DNA from: Chlorocebus sabaeus
Taxonomy: Eukaryota > Chordata > Mammalia > Primates > Cercopithecidae
Direction: 5' to 3'
DNA length: 64,000 nucleotides
Assembly (NCBI RefSeq): GCF_047675955.1
Contig: NC_132914.1
Span: forward strand, 128,876,163 to 128,940,162
The first letter of the stretch is position 1; every line of letters begins with the position of its first letter. Below, in pieces: positions 1-12,064 of the stretch. A program made the position numbers and the translations under genes. A model generated the notes under the pieces. That model had not been told where the DNA came from, ran no database searches, and saw only the letters and a list, made by a program, of their open reading frames with translations.

Positions 1-305
1 ATGGAGAAATGGATTGATGAATGAACAAAATGACTGATGGATAGATGGATAAGTGGGAGGATGAATTAATGGATGAATGCATAGGTAAATGAATGAATGA
101 ATGGATGGATGAGTGGGTGAATGGATGAATGGACAGATGAAGGAATGGATGGATGGATGAATGAATAATGGAAGAATAGATGAATGGATGAATGGATAGG
201 TGGATGGATGGATAGATGAATTGATAGGTGAAAGAGTGGATGGATGGATGGACGGATGGATGGGTGAATGAATGAATGGATGAGTGAATGGATAGATGGA
301 TACGA
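1..305. repeat. Degenerate TGGA/TGAA tetranucleotide repeat
   Basis: The first 300 bases are an imperfect array of ATGG, ATGA and GTGA tetramers that changes into unique DNA near position 305. The left end is cut by the window. Open frames in it read as Ser-Ile-His-Pro type peptides, as expected from period-4 repeats, and are not genes. Confidence 0.9.
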
Positions 306-961
306 ATTTGTAGAGCTCAAATTCTCCTCTCAAATGAGTTTTCTGAGACCTTTCCACTCTCACTGGCTCGTGGTCACCTGCCTAGTGTCCTGTCTGCTGT
401 GTCCCCACAACTCCAGGAGGACCCTGTGGCCTGCACTGGTCAGCAAAGGCTTCTTGGAGGAGGGGACTCAGGCAGAGCATGGAGGAGAGAAGAACTTGGG
501 GGTGGGGTGGGGACACAGCCAGCAGATGGTGGGGAGGAGGGCTCCATCCCCAGGTGGTGAGTGGGGTCTCACAGCCTCGCTGTGGCTCTGTTGGATCTGG
601 GAGAGTGCTGGTAGCTAAAAATGCTTTTTCCCAAAAAGTCTGTAACTGGGAGACAGAAAGTAGGGCAGGTTCACAGTCCAGCAGGAATGAGGCCAGGAAG
701 AAAACAGGATCCAAACCCGAGCATGTGCTGCTCATTTGCATACCATTTATATGGAATTCTTAGTGCTCCTCCTCTCCCCACCCCCTCCCTGCCACCTTCT
801 CTGGCACTCAACTCACAGCGGGGCTTGTCTCAGCCCCGTCAGACACCAGAGCAGGCACAGGCAGCACCATGAACACAGACGGGTCCCCAGTGAGTGTGGC
901 CCTGAAGAGAGGAAGGACCTCCTGGGGCTGGGCCACCCCCTGGTGGGCTCATGAAGACAGA
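306..961. other. Single-copy intergenic DNA
   Basis: I see no gene, recognisable transposon or tandem repeat here. Short open frames exist on both strands but show no family resemblance. Confidence 0.5.
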
Positions 962-1078
962 GGGTCTGGGGACAGCCTCAGGACAGGAGGGTCTGGGGAT
1001 AACCTCAGGACAGGAGGGTCTGGGGACAACCTCAGGACAGGAGGATCTGGGGACAATCTCAGGACAGGAGGGTCTGGG
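962..1078. repeat. 27-bp minisatellite, about 4.3 copies
   Basis: Units begin at 962, 989, 1016, 1043 and 1070 with the word GGGTCTGGGG (GGATCTGGGG in the fourth) and continue with a CCTCAGGACAGGA-like core. Differences between units are mostly single bases. Because 27 is a multiple of 3 the array stays open in several frames, which explains the Gly-Ser-Gly and Pro-Ser-type frames without any gene. Confidence 0.9.
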
Positions 1079-4009
1079 CCCCTTCTCTGCTTCCTTCCTT
1101 GGAGTTTCTTGTGTGAGAAAGGAAAGAGCTACCCAGGCTGCACCACAGGAACTGTGAGGCCATAACTGGGGCTGTTTTAAGCCTGCAGGGGTGTGGAAGT
1201 CATGGTGCAGGGACAGAACCTGGCCCAGCCTCTGGAACAGAGGATGGGGAGCTTCCTGGGCCCTCTCCTGTCCCTGAAGTCCACAGCCCATGGGCCAGAA
1301 CAGGTCACAGGGCACAGGCACAACCCCCTGCAGGGATCAGGGACCCTGGGGAGCACACAGGCCCTTGGGGAGGACAAGGGCCTCCTCTGCTGCCACTGGG
1401 ATGGCACAGGTTCTGTAGGGCAGGTATAGCCCCTATGGGGCACAAGCAGAGAGTGAAACCCTCTAACACAGGCTGGGGAGGGACCCCAGGCAGCTGTGTG
1501 GGGAGTGCAAGGCCTGGGTGCAGGCAGCAGCCTGGGGAGTGTCCTGCAGGACCCCAAGGAGAGGCCACGAGTGCGGAAAAGAATCCCAGGGCAAATCTCA
1601 GGAGAGCAGCACTGGGACGTGTCTCCCGCTAAGGTTATTCAAAGGTGGAAGCACAGGGACATCCTGAAAGGCTGTGCAGGAGCTCCAGGCCTGGGCTCGG
1701 CTGCCTGGAAGAAGGGAGGTGCTCTGTGCTTGGAGGCCAGAGGATGAGGTCCAGGCAGGCTAAGGAGGAGATCATGGCCCAAGCTGGGCCTGGGGCAGGG
1801 GCCTGGCTGGGGAAACTCCTGGCTCAGGAGCAGAGTATGGGAGGAGAAGCACAGCCAGCCCCTGCTCTTGAGGCCTCTGGGCGGTCAGGAAGTGCATGAA
1901 AGCACCGGAAGGACGTGTCTTCCTCTTAAACACCTGAGCCAAGAGGCTGGGGTGCACCTTCCCCTCCGCCCTCGTGCTCAGCTGCGTGGCTGCGTTGAGG
2001 GGGTTTTTCTGTCTCTGCCATTAAACAAATCCTGGCAGGTTAATTAGCTACGGGAGGTTTCAGGTGCTTTCGTTTTCAAAAGAAGTCAAAACAAGCACAT
2101 ATTATGCTTGGAACAAGCCTAGCTTTCTAATGAAAAGAGACTGCAACTGGATTTTCAAACAAACATAAACAAACAGATCAATAAACATGCGTGCACACAC
2201 GTGTTCACAGAGGACAATTTGAAGGTGGAACGTGAAATGAGAGCCCGCACGGAGGTGCCAGCCATGAGATGTGTGGGGGCCAAGGGCGCAGGGCCAGGGC
2301 CAGGAGGATGTGCAGTGGAGCCGAGTTAATGTTACTGCTGCACCCTAAGAAATGGGGAGGGGAGGGGAGGCAGATCCGGAACCACCTAGGAGGCAGATTT
2401 GGCTGATTTGTTTCAGGAATCCTTTCTGCCTTGTGATTTAGGAGTCAACGTTTCCTTCTCTTCTTTCTGCTCCTCCTCCCTCCAATAAAGTGCCTGACCA
2501 TCAGCACACACACAGGTGGCACTGGCTCACGGCCCATCGAGGGCCAGTGTCCTGGGCCCTGCAGGGCATGTCTGTGGGAGGGCCACTAGGGTCAGGGGAC
2601 AGGGCCGTGGGGAAAATCTGCCCCGTGGACGGATTTGACCATAGCCACGCTGTTCTTCTGGGGAATCAAGGCGGAGCCTTCCCTTGTCCCTGGGACAGCA
2701 GGGGCTTCCCCAGGTGGTGGCCTCTCAAGGGCCCCTCCCCAGCGTGCTTCCTGCCCTCCCACTGTTCTGAGTCAAGTTCCTCCCGCCCACCTGCTGACTT
2801 CATTCCTGTTCCCCTCATCGTCCTGGGCGGGGCCTTCCTGAGCTGCTCCCCTAACCCTGAGGAGCTTGACCAGCCACTGGGGCCTGGCCCTCTCCAGGGT
2901 CCTGAAATCTGCTGCCGCTTCCTGGGTGGGGACGGCGTGGCTGTCCCAGGATGAGCAGATGTGGGATTCCGTGGCAGAACTACAGTTGTTTCTATGTTTC
3001 CATCGTGCCCTAAATCCAGCCAGAAGCAGCGTGAAGATACCTGGTGCGGAATGTCCTGCCGACAGCACGCTGCTGAGCAGACGCCTGGGAGGAGCATCTT
3101 TATCCTGGATGGGCTCAGAGGACCTTCAGAGTCCAACACACACCTCTCCAGAATCCATTCAGGCGTCTGCAGGCTGGAGACTGAGGGCAGAGGAAACAAT
3201 GCCCATGGGATTATCACCCAGCTCAGCAAATGCTCATCAACCCCTTTCTGCACACGGCACTGCGCTGGGCACCTGGGCGCTTTAGAGAGGGTGAGATGTG
3301 GTCTTTGAATCTGGAGAGTCATCGCTTGGTTGTGAGCCACACTATAGCTCCTCAACAGAGAAACAGTGAGGAGGCATCATCAAACAGAACAATCTCGAAG
3401 ACGAGGCAAGAGCATTGAGGTATCGCCACCGCCTCCAGCCAACTCCCACCGCAGCTGATAAATGTGCAGTATTGGCGTTGTCGGGAACTGGCTTTCTGGG
3501 GCCTCTGTCACCTCCTGTCTTGGCGGAGCTTGTGATTGAGCCTGTTCGCAGGACACCTTTGTGCTCGACACAGTTTCCTGTCGAGATCCAGAAACTCAGT
3601 GAATTTAATCTAAGACTGCTTTTGTTGCGAGTTTCCTGGGGCTTCGGAGGGGATAATCAGGAGTGGTGCTGCTCTCGGGGAAATGAGAAAACTGTGTCAG
3701 TCCGGGCTCGGCTTCAGCTTAAAGTGGCAGAAATGCAGCTGGCACTGGTGTAGGTCAGGGAAGTCCACATGAGGGGGAAGAGCGAGGTGTGACTGGGTCT
3801 CTGTGAGGCTGGAATAGGGAGCGGGAGCTCAGCATGGCGCTCTTGCGTCTTTCTCTGTGCAAACTTTGCTCCTCCCGTCACACTGGCTGATCCTCACACT
3901 GACCACTGTGGACCCCATTCCTCTGGCATAACAGATACGTGGGTAACAGACTCCAGCATTCCCTCCATGATGTCTGTTCACTGTCCTTGTAGATCTCACT
4001 AGAAGAGAA
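1079..4009. other. Intergenic DNA without recognisable genes
   Basis: This is moderately GC-rich, mostly single-copy sequence. An AT-rich stretch lies near 1990-2210. I could not link any open frame to a protein family, and no tandem repeat stands out. Confidence 0.5.
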
Positions 4010-4145
4010 GAATGTGAATGTTCCCTGCAGAAAGGAAAGATAAATGTTTGGGGTGATGGGTATCCCAAGCGTCTTGATCACTACGAATTATAGGAATGTA
4101 TCAAATATCACACGCACCCCCAAAATATGTACATCTATTTTGCTT

Positions 4146-4147
<2 letters not shown>
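4010..4147 (+). mobile_element. L1 3'-terminal fragment
   Basis: The text from the AAATGTTTGGGGTGATGGGT region onward resembles the 3' UTR end of primate L1PB/L1MA-type elements. A similar stretch closes the larger L1 near 53310-53450. It is truncated and carries no coding sequence. An antisense Alu abuts its 3' end. Confidence 0.55.
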
Positions 4148-4148
<1 letters not shown>

Positions 4149-4179
<31 letters not shown>

Positions 4180-4457
4180 GAGACAGAGTTTGGCTCTTCT
4201 TGCCCAGGCTGGAGTGCAGTGGTGTGATCTTGGTTCATTGCAACCTCTGCCTCCCAGATTCAAGCGATTCTCATGCCTCAGCCTACCTAGTAGCTGGGAT
4301 TACAGGCACGCACCACCACAACCGGCTAATTTTTGTATTTTTAGTAGAGACGGGGTTTCACTATGTTGGCCAGGCTGGTCTCGAACTCCTGACCTTGTGA
4401 TCCGCCCGCCTAGGACTCCCAAAGTGCTGGGATTACAGGCATGAGCCACCACACCCT
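4149..4457 (-). mobile_element. AluS-type SINE, antisense, near full length
   Basis: A run of about 30 T (the reversed poly-A tail) is followed by a full Alu in reverse: the right arm, the middle A-rich segment (seen as TTTTTGTATTTTTAGTAGAG) and the left arm ending near the reversed GCCGGGC start. Sequence divergence suits AluS. Confidence 0.92.
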
Positions 4458-4460
4458 GCA

Positions 4461-4758
4461 GGCCAATCCTTCATAGGGTGTAAACAATCGGAGGCCTCTA
4501 AAGGGCACCTGGGGGTGTTAGCAAATTCTTTTAGCTTAATAAAAACCCTGAAGAACACTGTAATTGGGGCTCTTGAGCAGCTTGCGATCCCACTCCCCCT
4601 CTGTGGAGTGTACTTTTGCTTCAATAAAATCTCTGCTTTTGTTGCTTCCTCCTTTTGTTACTTTGTTCTTTTGTTGCTTTGTGCTTTTCATTTAATTCTG
4701 TGTTCAGTGTGCCAAGAACCTGGACAACTCACAGTCAAGACCTTCCATCTGGTAACAT
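4461..4758 (+). mobile_element. ERV1-like LTR fragment
   Basis: The segment contains a TTAATAAAAACCC stretch, a GGGGCTCTTGAGC block and a CAATAAAAT polyadenylation signal near 4622. A pyrimidine-rich R/U5-like part follows, then a CCAAGAACCTGGAC word typical of some primate class I LTRs, and an end near GGTAACA. It looks like a 5'-truncated solo LTR. I cannot name the subfamily. No retroviral internal region is attached. Confidence 0.55.
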
Positions 4759-4984
4759 CTCCTTCGAGTTGTTTCATCGTTGAACTCGAAGTTTGCCTCT
4801 AAGAACTTGCCTCTTCCTTCAGCATGGACACCCATGGCTGCCTGCAAATCGTTACAGATTCGCAAAAACTGCAGCAGGTTCACATAGTGGCAGCCGCCTC
4901 TCGTGAACCACTGCTCACCCCCGCCACTTGTGTCACAGGAAGAGACAACATGTGACCCTTGTTCCTTGAAAGGAAGGGTGACCA

Positions 4985-6003
4985 TGCACACACACACGCG
5001 TGCACACACTGGTTTACACACATGTTCACACTCATGCCCATTCACATTCATGTGCACACACTCATCCACTCATTTACACACCCTCACTCTCATGCACACT
5101 CAGTTATGCACACATACTCATTTACACACACGTGCTCACACTTGTGTGCACACTTTCATCTCATTTACACATGCTCACACTCGTGCCCACTCACACTCAT
5201 GCACATGCTCACACACTCATTTGCACACACTCACACACATGCACATTTGCATGCTCACTCACACGTATGTTCACATTCATGCCCACTTGCACTCATTTAT
5301 ACATGCATGCTCACACTCATGCTCACACACGTTTTACACACATGCTCACAATCATGCCACTCACACTCATGCACACACGCTTATTTACAAACCCACACTC
5401 ATGCACACTTGCACACTCATTTACAAACTCACTCATGCATGTACGCACATTTGCACACATGCATGCTGACACTCATGCCCACTCACACTTGTAGACACAT
5501 GCACACTCACACAGTCATTTACACACTCATACCCACTCACACACACACGTGCACATTTACAGGAACATGCTCACACACATGCCCTCATGACCACTAACAT
5601 TCATGCACGCACTCACACTCATTTATACACAAGCTTATACCCATGCCCACTCACATTCATGCACATATGCACACACTCACACACTAATTTACACACACGC
5701 TCACACTCATGCCCACTCACACTTGTGCCACACATGCACACTCAAACATCCTAACACACACATACATGCACACTCACACACTCACATTCAGGCACCCTCA
5801 CACATATACACTCACATTCACTAACACAGCATGCACACTCACAATCACACCCACATGCACACTTACATGCTCACTGCCCTGCACACTCTCACACACACTC
5901 ACACCCACACACTAACACACGTGCACACTTACACTCACTCTCACAAACATGCACGCTCACACGCTCACTCATCCCCATGCTCACCCCCCTACACACACAC
6001 ACA
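4985..6003. repeat. 1-kb CA-rich array with CATGC/ACTCA words
   Basis: This is a long imperfect array of CACACTCA, CATGCCCACTCA and ATTTACACA words, with hints of a longer period of roughly 60-100 bp. The plus strand is G-poor. All frames read as His/Thr/Ser-rich peptides, so open frames of up to 200 codons arise without coding meaning. Confidence 0.92.
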
Positions 6004-7290
6004 GGTTTGAGAAGTCGTCTCTACCTCCTTGCTTCTCCTCCATGTGTGCTGCCTTCTCCCAACATTTCCTTGTGGAACCGGGCCTCAGCCACTGGCCCAT
6101 GTTTCTGCACCTGGAGGAACCGATAACCTGGTTGGATGGAAAGAAGGTAATTTTGATCAGGGGAGACATTCTTCCTTCTGTACAACATCCCACTATTTGG
6201 GTTGCAACTTACTTGCCCTTCCCAAGATTGGCCTCTGTTGTGAGAATAACACTGCACAGGCAGCGTGATCTGGGGAAAGAAGAAATTCCATATTTTGTGA
6301 GTGCCCAGCTCTCTGGGCCACCACTGCAATTCTGGAGGGCTTTGGACCATTATATGATCCACCCATCCATCCATTAATTGCGCTCCCACTATGTGCAAGG
6401 AAATGCTAGAGTTTTGGGTCCCCCAAAGAGGCAAAGAATTAGAGGTGCAATAGTCAGCATCAGCTAAGCTCTGCTTCAGTGACCAAAAAAAACTGCCTTC
6501 GGTGGTGTAAAAGCATAAAGCTTCTGCCTGACGCATGCTGCACGGCCACCACATGCCAGCTGGAAGGTTCTGCCCACGGCAGGAGGACTTGTGAACCCTG
6601 CTGGTTGCTGTGCCTGAAGGAAGGGGTGTCCCGCGGAGTCTCACGTGGACGATTCGTTGCTTTGACATGGATATTGTGGTGTCATTTCCACTCAGCACTC
6701 ACTGGTCAGAGCCTGTCGCTGGCCCCACCCAACCACAAGGAGCCAGGACGTACAGTCTTTTCCTTGTGCCCAGAAGGGTGAGAACCAAACGTATCTGACG
6801 AGCATCACTGCTGACAGCATGTGGAGAGGCGGAACCATGACCACAGCCTCCTCCCTGGGCCTTCCAAGGCACGCACCTGGCTCAGACTGAGAGCCCAGAG
6901 CTGGGAGCATCTTTCTACACCTATAATCTCATCCTGAGACCCTTGCCAGAAAATGGGACCTGATCCTGCTCGCTCTGTCTATCCACAGGCCTGTGGGGAC
7001 CACATGGGGGTTCTTGTTGGTGATCTACACACGATGGGCCACTCACTTGTGACGGAGAGGTTGGCAATGCTCCTCACTTGCTCCCATGAGATAAGACGCC
7101 CCTGAGGGCCACAAGCGACTGCTTCCCCCTGGGCCAAGTGGTTGGTATTAAATGACTGGGATGTCCACCGACCACTATCTGCATAGCCAGGACAGTGACC
7201 ATGGAATAATCTTGAGGTCAGCATCTCAACTGCACTGAGAGAGTGAACTGAAACCTGGAAATCGCTTTCTAAACGTTTTACTTTTATTAC
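6004..7290. other. Single-copy intergenic DNA
   Basis: No gene or recognisable repeat is seen between the CA array and the next Alu. Open frames on both strands overlap each other and show no family signature. Confidence 0.45.
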
Positions 7291-7588
7291 TTTTTTTTTT
7301 CTTTTTTGAGAGGGAGCCTTGCTCTGTCACCCAGGCTAGAGTGCAGTGGCACAATCTCAGCTCACTGCAACCTCTGCCTCCCGGGTTCAAGCGATTCTCC
7401 TGCCTCAGCCTCCCAAGTAGCTGGGACTATAGGCTCCCGCCACCACACCCACCTCATTTTTGTATTTTTAGTAGAAACAGGGTTTCACCATGTTGGCCAG
7501 GCTAGTTTCAAACTCCTGACCTCAGGTGATCCACCTGTCTCTGCCTCCCAAAGTGCTGGAATGACAGGCATGAGACATCGTGCCCGCC
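7291..7588 (-). mobile_element. Alu SINE, antisense, near full length
   Basis: It has the reversed poly-A tail at 7291-7300, both Alu arms in reverse and the reversed 5' end near 7588. Flanks carry similar ACTTTTA words, a possible imperfect target-site duplication. Divergence suits AluS. Confidence 0.9.
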
Positions 7589-7662
7589 CACTTTTACTTT
7601 TTTTCAAATCACACATTCTTGGTTCATGCTCCTCTAAAACACTAAGGAGAAATGTGTCCCTT

Positions 7663-7886
7663 GCTGCTCCACCAAAGTGGGAGCCTTGTGACTGCACCTC
7701 CCCAGTCCTCTCTGTCCTCCTCCTCGCCATTATTTTTGCTTCTCCACCAAAGCAGTAGCCTTGTGACTGCACCTCCCCCCTCCTCTCTGTCCTCCTCCTC
7801 ACCATTATTTTTGCTGCTCCACCAAAGTGGGGAGCCTTGTGACTGCACCTCCCCATCCTCTCTGTCCTCCTCCTCGCCATTATTTT
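7663..7886. repeat. 75-bp minisatellite, 3 copies
   Basis: Units begin at 7663, 7738 and 7813 with GCTGCTCCACCAAAG (GCTTCTCC in the second). Each includes CCTTGTGACTGCACCTCCCC and CTCCTCCTCGCCATTATTTT-like words. Copies are over 90 percent alike by eye. The period is a multiple of 3, so the array is open in several frames on both strands. Confidence 0.9.
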
Positions 7887-8690
7887 GGTGGATGCCCTGG
7901 TGCCTGGGTTTGTGTATGGTTCCCTCCATGGGAACAGCACAGGAGTCGCTGAACTCCTTGTCTCTCAGACACATAGCTTCCCCTTGGCTGGGCAGTGGCC
8001 TTGGCCAGTCCCATATAGGATTGGGTGTGACAAGTATGGCCTTCACCAAGAATTCCCTTGGGTTCTAATGATAATGTCTTCTAATGATCATACTCAGTTA
8101 TTTTCCAGAAATGCTGCCAGGCACTCAGATTCCTCACTTACCTTCTACCCAGTGGTGGAAAGAATCATGATCCAGGCAGATGTGGGTTCCTTCTCCACAG
8201 CTCACTGGCCGCGTCTTGGCTGAATGGTTGAACACCGTGGAGACCGAGGTCTCTCAAGGTCTCTCGTCTGCACAGTGGCCTTACAGCAAGTAGCTCCTGG
8301 GCTGTGGGGTGAGGGGCAGCAGCCAGTCAGCACGAGCAGAATTCAATTTGTCTTCCCCAGGCTCTGACCACGTTTCCCCCTAGAGGAGACCTGAGAGCCC
8401 CGGAGGCTGTGGGAGCTCGGAGTCCTCCAGAATCCTCTTTAGTTCCTTTCCCCAGGAGCAAAGGCCACTCCTTCCTGCCCAGAGTCAGGAACCTCGCTGG
8501 GATTGGGGGAAGAAGCTCTGATTTGTTTTACTCCAGCATCCTTCTGGTCTGCAAGGAATTGGATGATAATTTTGAAACCATTTTTTGGCACTGAACAGGA
8601 ATACAAACCAGGGTATTGTAAACATGCAGCATTCAGAAAACTGGGAGAAAATGGTTATTGTCATGTGTCATTTAGAAATATCGGATGCTG

Positions 8691-8999
8691 GACCAGGCAT
8701 GGTGACTCAGGCATGGTAACTCACGCCTGTAATCCCAGCACTTTGGGAGGCCAAAGCAGGTGGATCGCTTGAGCCCAAGAGTTCGAGACCAGCCTGGCCA
8801 AACTGGCAAAACCCCAGCCCTACCCAAGAAAAAGTACAAAAATAATTAACTGGGTGTGGTGGTGTGTGCCTGTATTCCTAGCTCTCAGGAGGCTGAGGTG
8901 AGAGGATTGATTGAGCCTGGGAGGTTGAGGCTGCAGTGAGCCATGACTATACCACTGCACTGCAGTCTGGGTGACAGACGAGACCCTGTCTTAGAAAAG
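8691..8999 (+). mobile_element. Old Alu (AluJ-like), sense
   Basis: This is a complete two-arm Alu with an A-rich tail, much diverged. Near its 5' end the words GGCATGGTGACTCA and GGCATGGTAACTCA are repeated, a small internal tandem duplication. Confidence 0.88.
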
Positions 9000-9962
9000 A
9001 AAAAACATACCAGAAGCTGTTCCTTTGACGTCAAGAACATAGTAAAGATGCCTGATATCACTGTCACAAACAGTATTTAATATAGGTCCTTGATGATGCA
9101 TAGGACTAGAAAAGAATAAGCATAGATATTGAAAAGGAAGAGACACCATTAACAATATTTGCAGATAGGTCATGGCCTACATAGAAAACCTCATTAACCA
9201 ACATCATAAATCATAAGGACTAAAAGAAAAATTGCAAATACAAAACACTTCTTACTGATCAGCACTGTCTGATTAGAAGACGCCATAGAATACATAAGAT
9301 TCCATTTACAATAGCAGCAAGACGTTTAAAACATGTGCTAGTAAACCTAACTAATGAGTGAGATCTTTGTGAAGATGATCGTAAATCTCTCCTGCAAGGC
9401 GTTACCGTGCTCTCGGGAAAGGGAGGAGGAAGCTGCTCCCCTCCTGAGCAGGGAGCCTGAGACTGCACAGCCATCCATTCTTCCCATTCGAATCCACACG
9501 TTCTGCGCAGCGTCAACCCACATCTCCACACACACTGTCAGGGACACTTGCAAACGGATTCTAAATACACCATGAAGAGTAAGTGCTAAAACAGTGCAAA
9601 AAGAGAGGAAGAAAGAGAGGAAGAGGACGAAGAGTGGAGAGCAGTGATTCTCTCCCTGTTTTCAACAGGTAATAAAGATACTGAATGAAACACCGTGGCA
9701 CCGACAGAAGTAGAGCAAGAGATCAATAGGATATAATGGAAGGTTCAGAGACAGAGCCGTTTGCCATGAACTTAAGATGCAATAAGGGAGCTGTTTCACA
9801 CCCTAACAAATGGCAATGAATGGTGTTGAGATGCTTGCCTGTCCTGTGGGAGGAAAAATAAAATCAAGCCTCAACCTCACACCATTCCCCAAAACAAAGA
9901 CAGACTTATGACCTAAATATGAAGCAGAACTATACAAACGATGGACAGAAATATAAGAAAAT

Positions 9963-10268
9963 GGGCCGGGCTCGGTGGTTCATGCCTGTAATCCCAGCAC
10001 TTTGGGAGGCCAAGGCAGGTGGATCACTTGAGGTCAGGAGCTCGAGACCAGCCTGGCCAACATGATGAAACCTTGTCTCTACTAAAAATACAAAAAATAG
10101 CTGAGTGTGGTGGCACATGCCTGTAATCCAAGCTACTTGGGAGGCTGAGACAGGATAATTGCTTGAACCCAGGAGGCAGAGGTTGCAGTGAGACAAGATC
10201 ACACCACTGCACTCCAGCCTGGGCAACAAGAGTGAAACTCTGTCTCAAAATTAAAAATAAAAATAAAA
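9963..10268 (+). mobile_element. Alu SINE, sense, full length
   Basis: It starts with GGGCCGGGCTCGGTGG, carries both arms and the middle A-rich linker, and ends in an AAAATAAA-type tail. The flanks share ATAAGAAA-like words, consistent with a blurred target-site duplication inside the older L1. Confidence 0.92.
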
Positions 10269-10683
10269 AAATAAGAAAGAAAATGTAACCTGGGTATCAA
10301 AAGAACTTAAACAAGACAAAAACACATAGGGCTAAAATGAAAAATACATAATTTTGTCTACATCAACACTGAGAATTTCCGTATCAGTAAAGATACAGTG
10401 AAGAGATTAGCCACAGACTCGGAGAAAACATTACAGGACATAGAACAAAAGATTCACACACGGAATCTGTAAACGCCTTCCTAGAGTAATACAGAAAAGA
10501 TAAACAACCCAGCAAAAATTCAGGCAAAGGACATAAACAATTTATGGGAGAGAAATGACAAAGGGCAACATAGAAAAATGCTCAACTCAGTAGGAATGAG
10601 GGCAAACAAGTTAAAACAAGACGCAACGTCTCACCTATCTGATGGGAGAAATGAGGACATGATCATGTCAAGTATTAGCCAAG

Positions 10684-10983
10684 GGTGGGGTGCGGTGACT
10701 CACGCCTGTAATCCTAGTACTTTGGGAGGCCAAGGCAGGTGGATCACGAGGTCAGGAGTTCGAGGCCAGTCTGGCCAACATGGGGAAACCCCGTCTCTAG
10801 TAAAAATATAAAAAGTTAGCCAGGTGAGGTGGCGCAGGCTTGTAATCCCAGCTACTTGGGAGACTGAGGCAGAAGAATCACTTGAACCTGGGACATGGAG
10901 GTTGCAGTGAGCCGAGATCACACCACTGTACTCAAGCCTGGGCAACAGAATGAGACTCTGTCTCAAAAAAAAAGAAAAAAAAA
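10684..10983 (+). mobile_element. Alu SINE, sense, with clear target-site duplication
   Basis: A complete Alu sits between two copies of the 11-bp word TATTAGCCAAG (10673-10683 and 10984-10994). This marks an L1-machinery insertion into the older L1 fragment. Confidence 0.94.
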
Positions 10984-11387
10984 TATTAGCCAAGATGTGT
11001 GGAAAGAGGATTCGTGTCTGCTGTTTGTGAGAATGTAAGCTTGAACGGTCTTCTGGAGAACCATCTGGACGTATCTATTGGCACAAGAAGTGCACACGTG
11101 CCATGGTTCCCAATTTCACTTCTCAGCATCTACCTGAGCATGGGCAAAGGAGGCGGGTGCTAGAATGTGTGCTGCCACGTCAACAGTCATCCTGGAGACT
11201 TGGGGAAAAATAAAACTAGTGTCTTCCAAGGGGGATTTGGTTAAACAAAGCCTACGGTATGCCCATATTGTGGAATGTTGTGTAGCAGCTGATGCAGAAT
11301 GGTAGAACTATATATACGGATGTGGAAAGATTTCTAAGGCTTGCTGTTCTACAAAACAAGCAAGGAAGAAGACACGGCCCCAGTGTG

Positions 11388-11434
11388 ATGTGTGTGTGTG
11401 TGTGTGTGTGGTGTGTGTGTGTGTATGTGTGTAT
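11388..11434. repeat. TG dinucleotide microsatellite
   Basis: Interrupted TG repeat at the 3' side of an old L1 fragment. It is long enough to be polymorphic. Confidence 0.9.
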
Positions 11435-12064
11435 AAAAGCCATGATGAAAGGGGCACTTAATTCCATCCACATGGATGTATGGGTGTAAAAGTTTAGAAA
11501 CCCTCTGGAAGAAGAGTCCCCCACCCAGGCCACAGTGTTTCTCTGGAAATGAAGAGGAATGTGGTGAGCAGGAGGGAAAGGACGGGGTGGAGTCAAGAAT
11601 GACTTTCACTTTAATCTTCAAATGCACAGTTGATATTTGCAATGATCTTGAATCCATGTATGGGGAAAAAACAGCAAAAACAACGTCTTTGCTCTAGGGG
11701 ATGGTGTGTGGCTGGGAGATTAAGAAAAGGGTCTATGTGAGAAGAGGGGCGGGGCAGGAGGAAATGGGGTTTGAAGAATCAGGCAGGATTTACCCATCAC
11801 CCCTTTTTAGTAGTTATTTGAGGCATCACTTACACTCAGTAAAATAACAAATCTTACGAGTACAGATGGATGGGACTTCACATATGTACAGGCCTTGTGA
11901 CTGCCCCCAAGTTGAGGCACAGACACCACTACCCCCAGGAAGACCCTCATGCCCTTTCCAGTCCACACCCAGAGGTCACTGCTCCTGTGATCGGTTTCCA
12001 GACAGTCTTGCCTGTTCAGAAACCTAAGTGACAGGAACTGGATATAAATGGAATTCTGTGACAC

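Larger units (their letters stand above)
9000..11480 (+). mobile_element. Decayed L1M-type fragments hosting two Alus
   Basis: Several blocks resemble the end of L1 ORF2 and the 3' UTR of old L1 in sense orientation. About 9060-9210 resembles an ORF2 stretch with the ATTTGCAGAT word. About 10370-10680 and 10990-11290 resemble the ORF2 C-terminal and 3' region. All frames are broken. The interval 9400-9560 does not look like L1 and may be a separate insertion. Exact limits need a repeat library. Confidence 0.55.

Noticed and set aside
4903..5824. Overlapping His/Thr/Ser-rich frames of up to 212 codons
   Set aside because: They come from the CA/CATGC array. All three frames are open at once, which excludes normal coding constraint.
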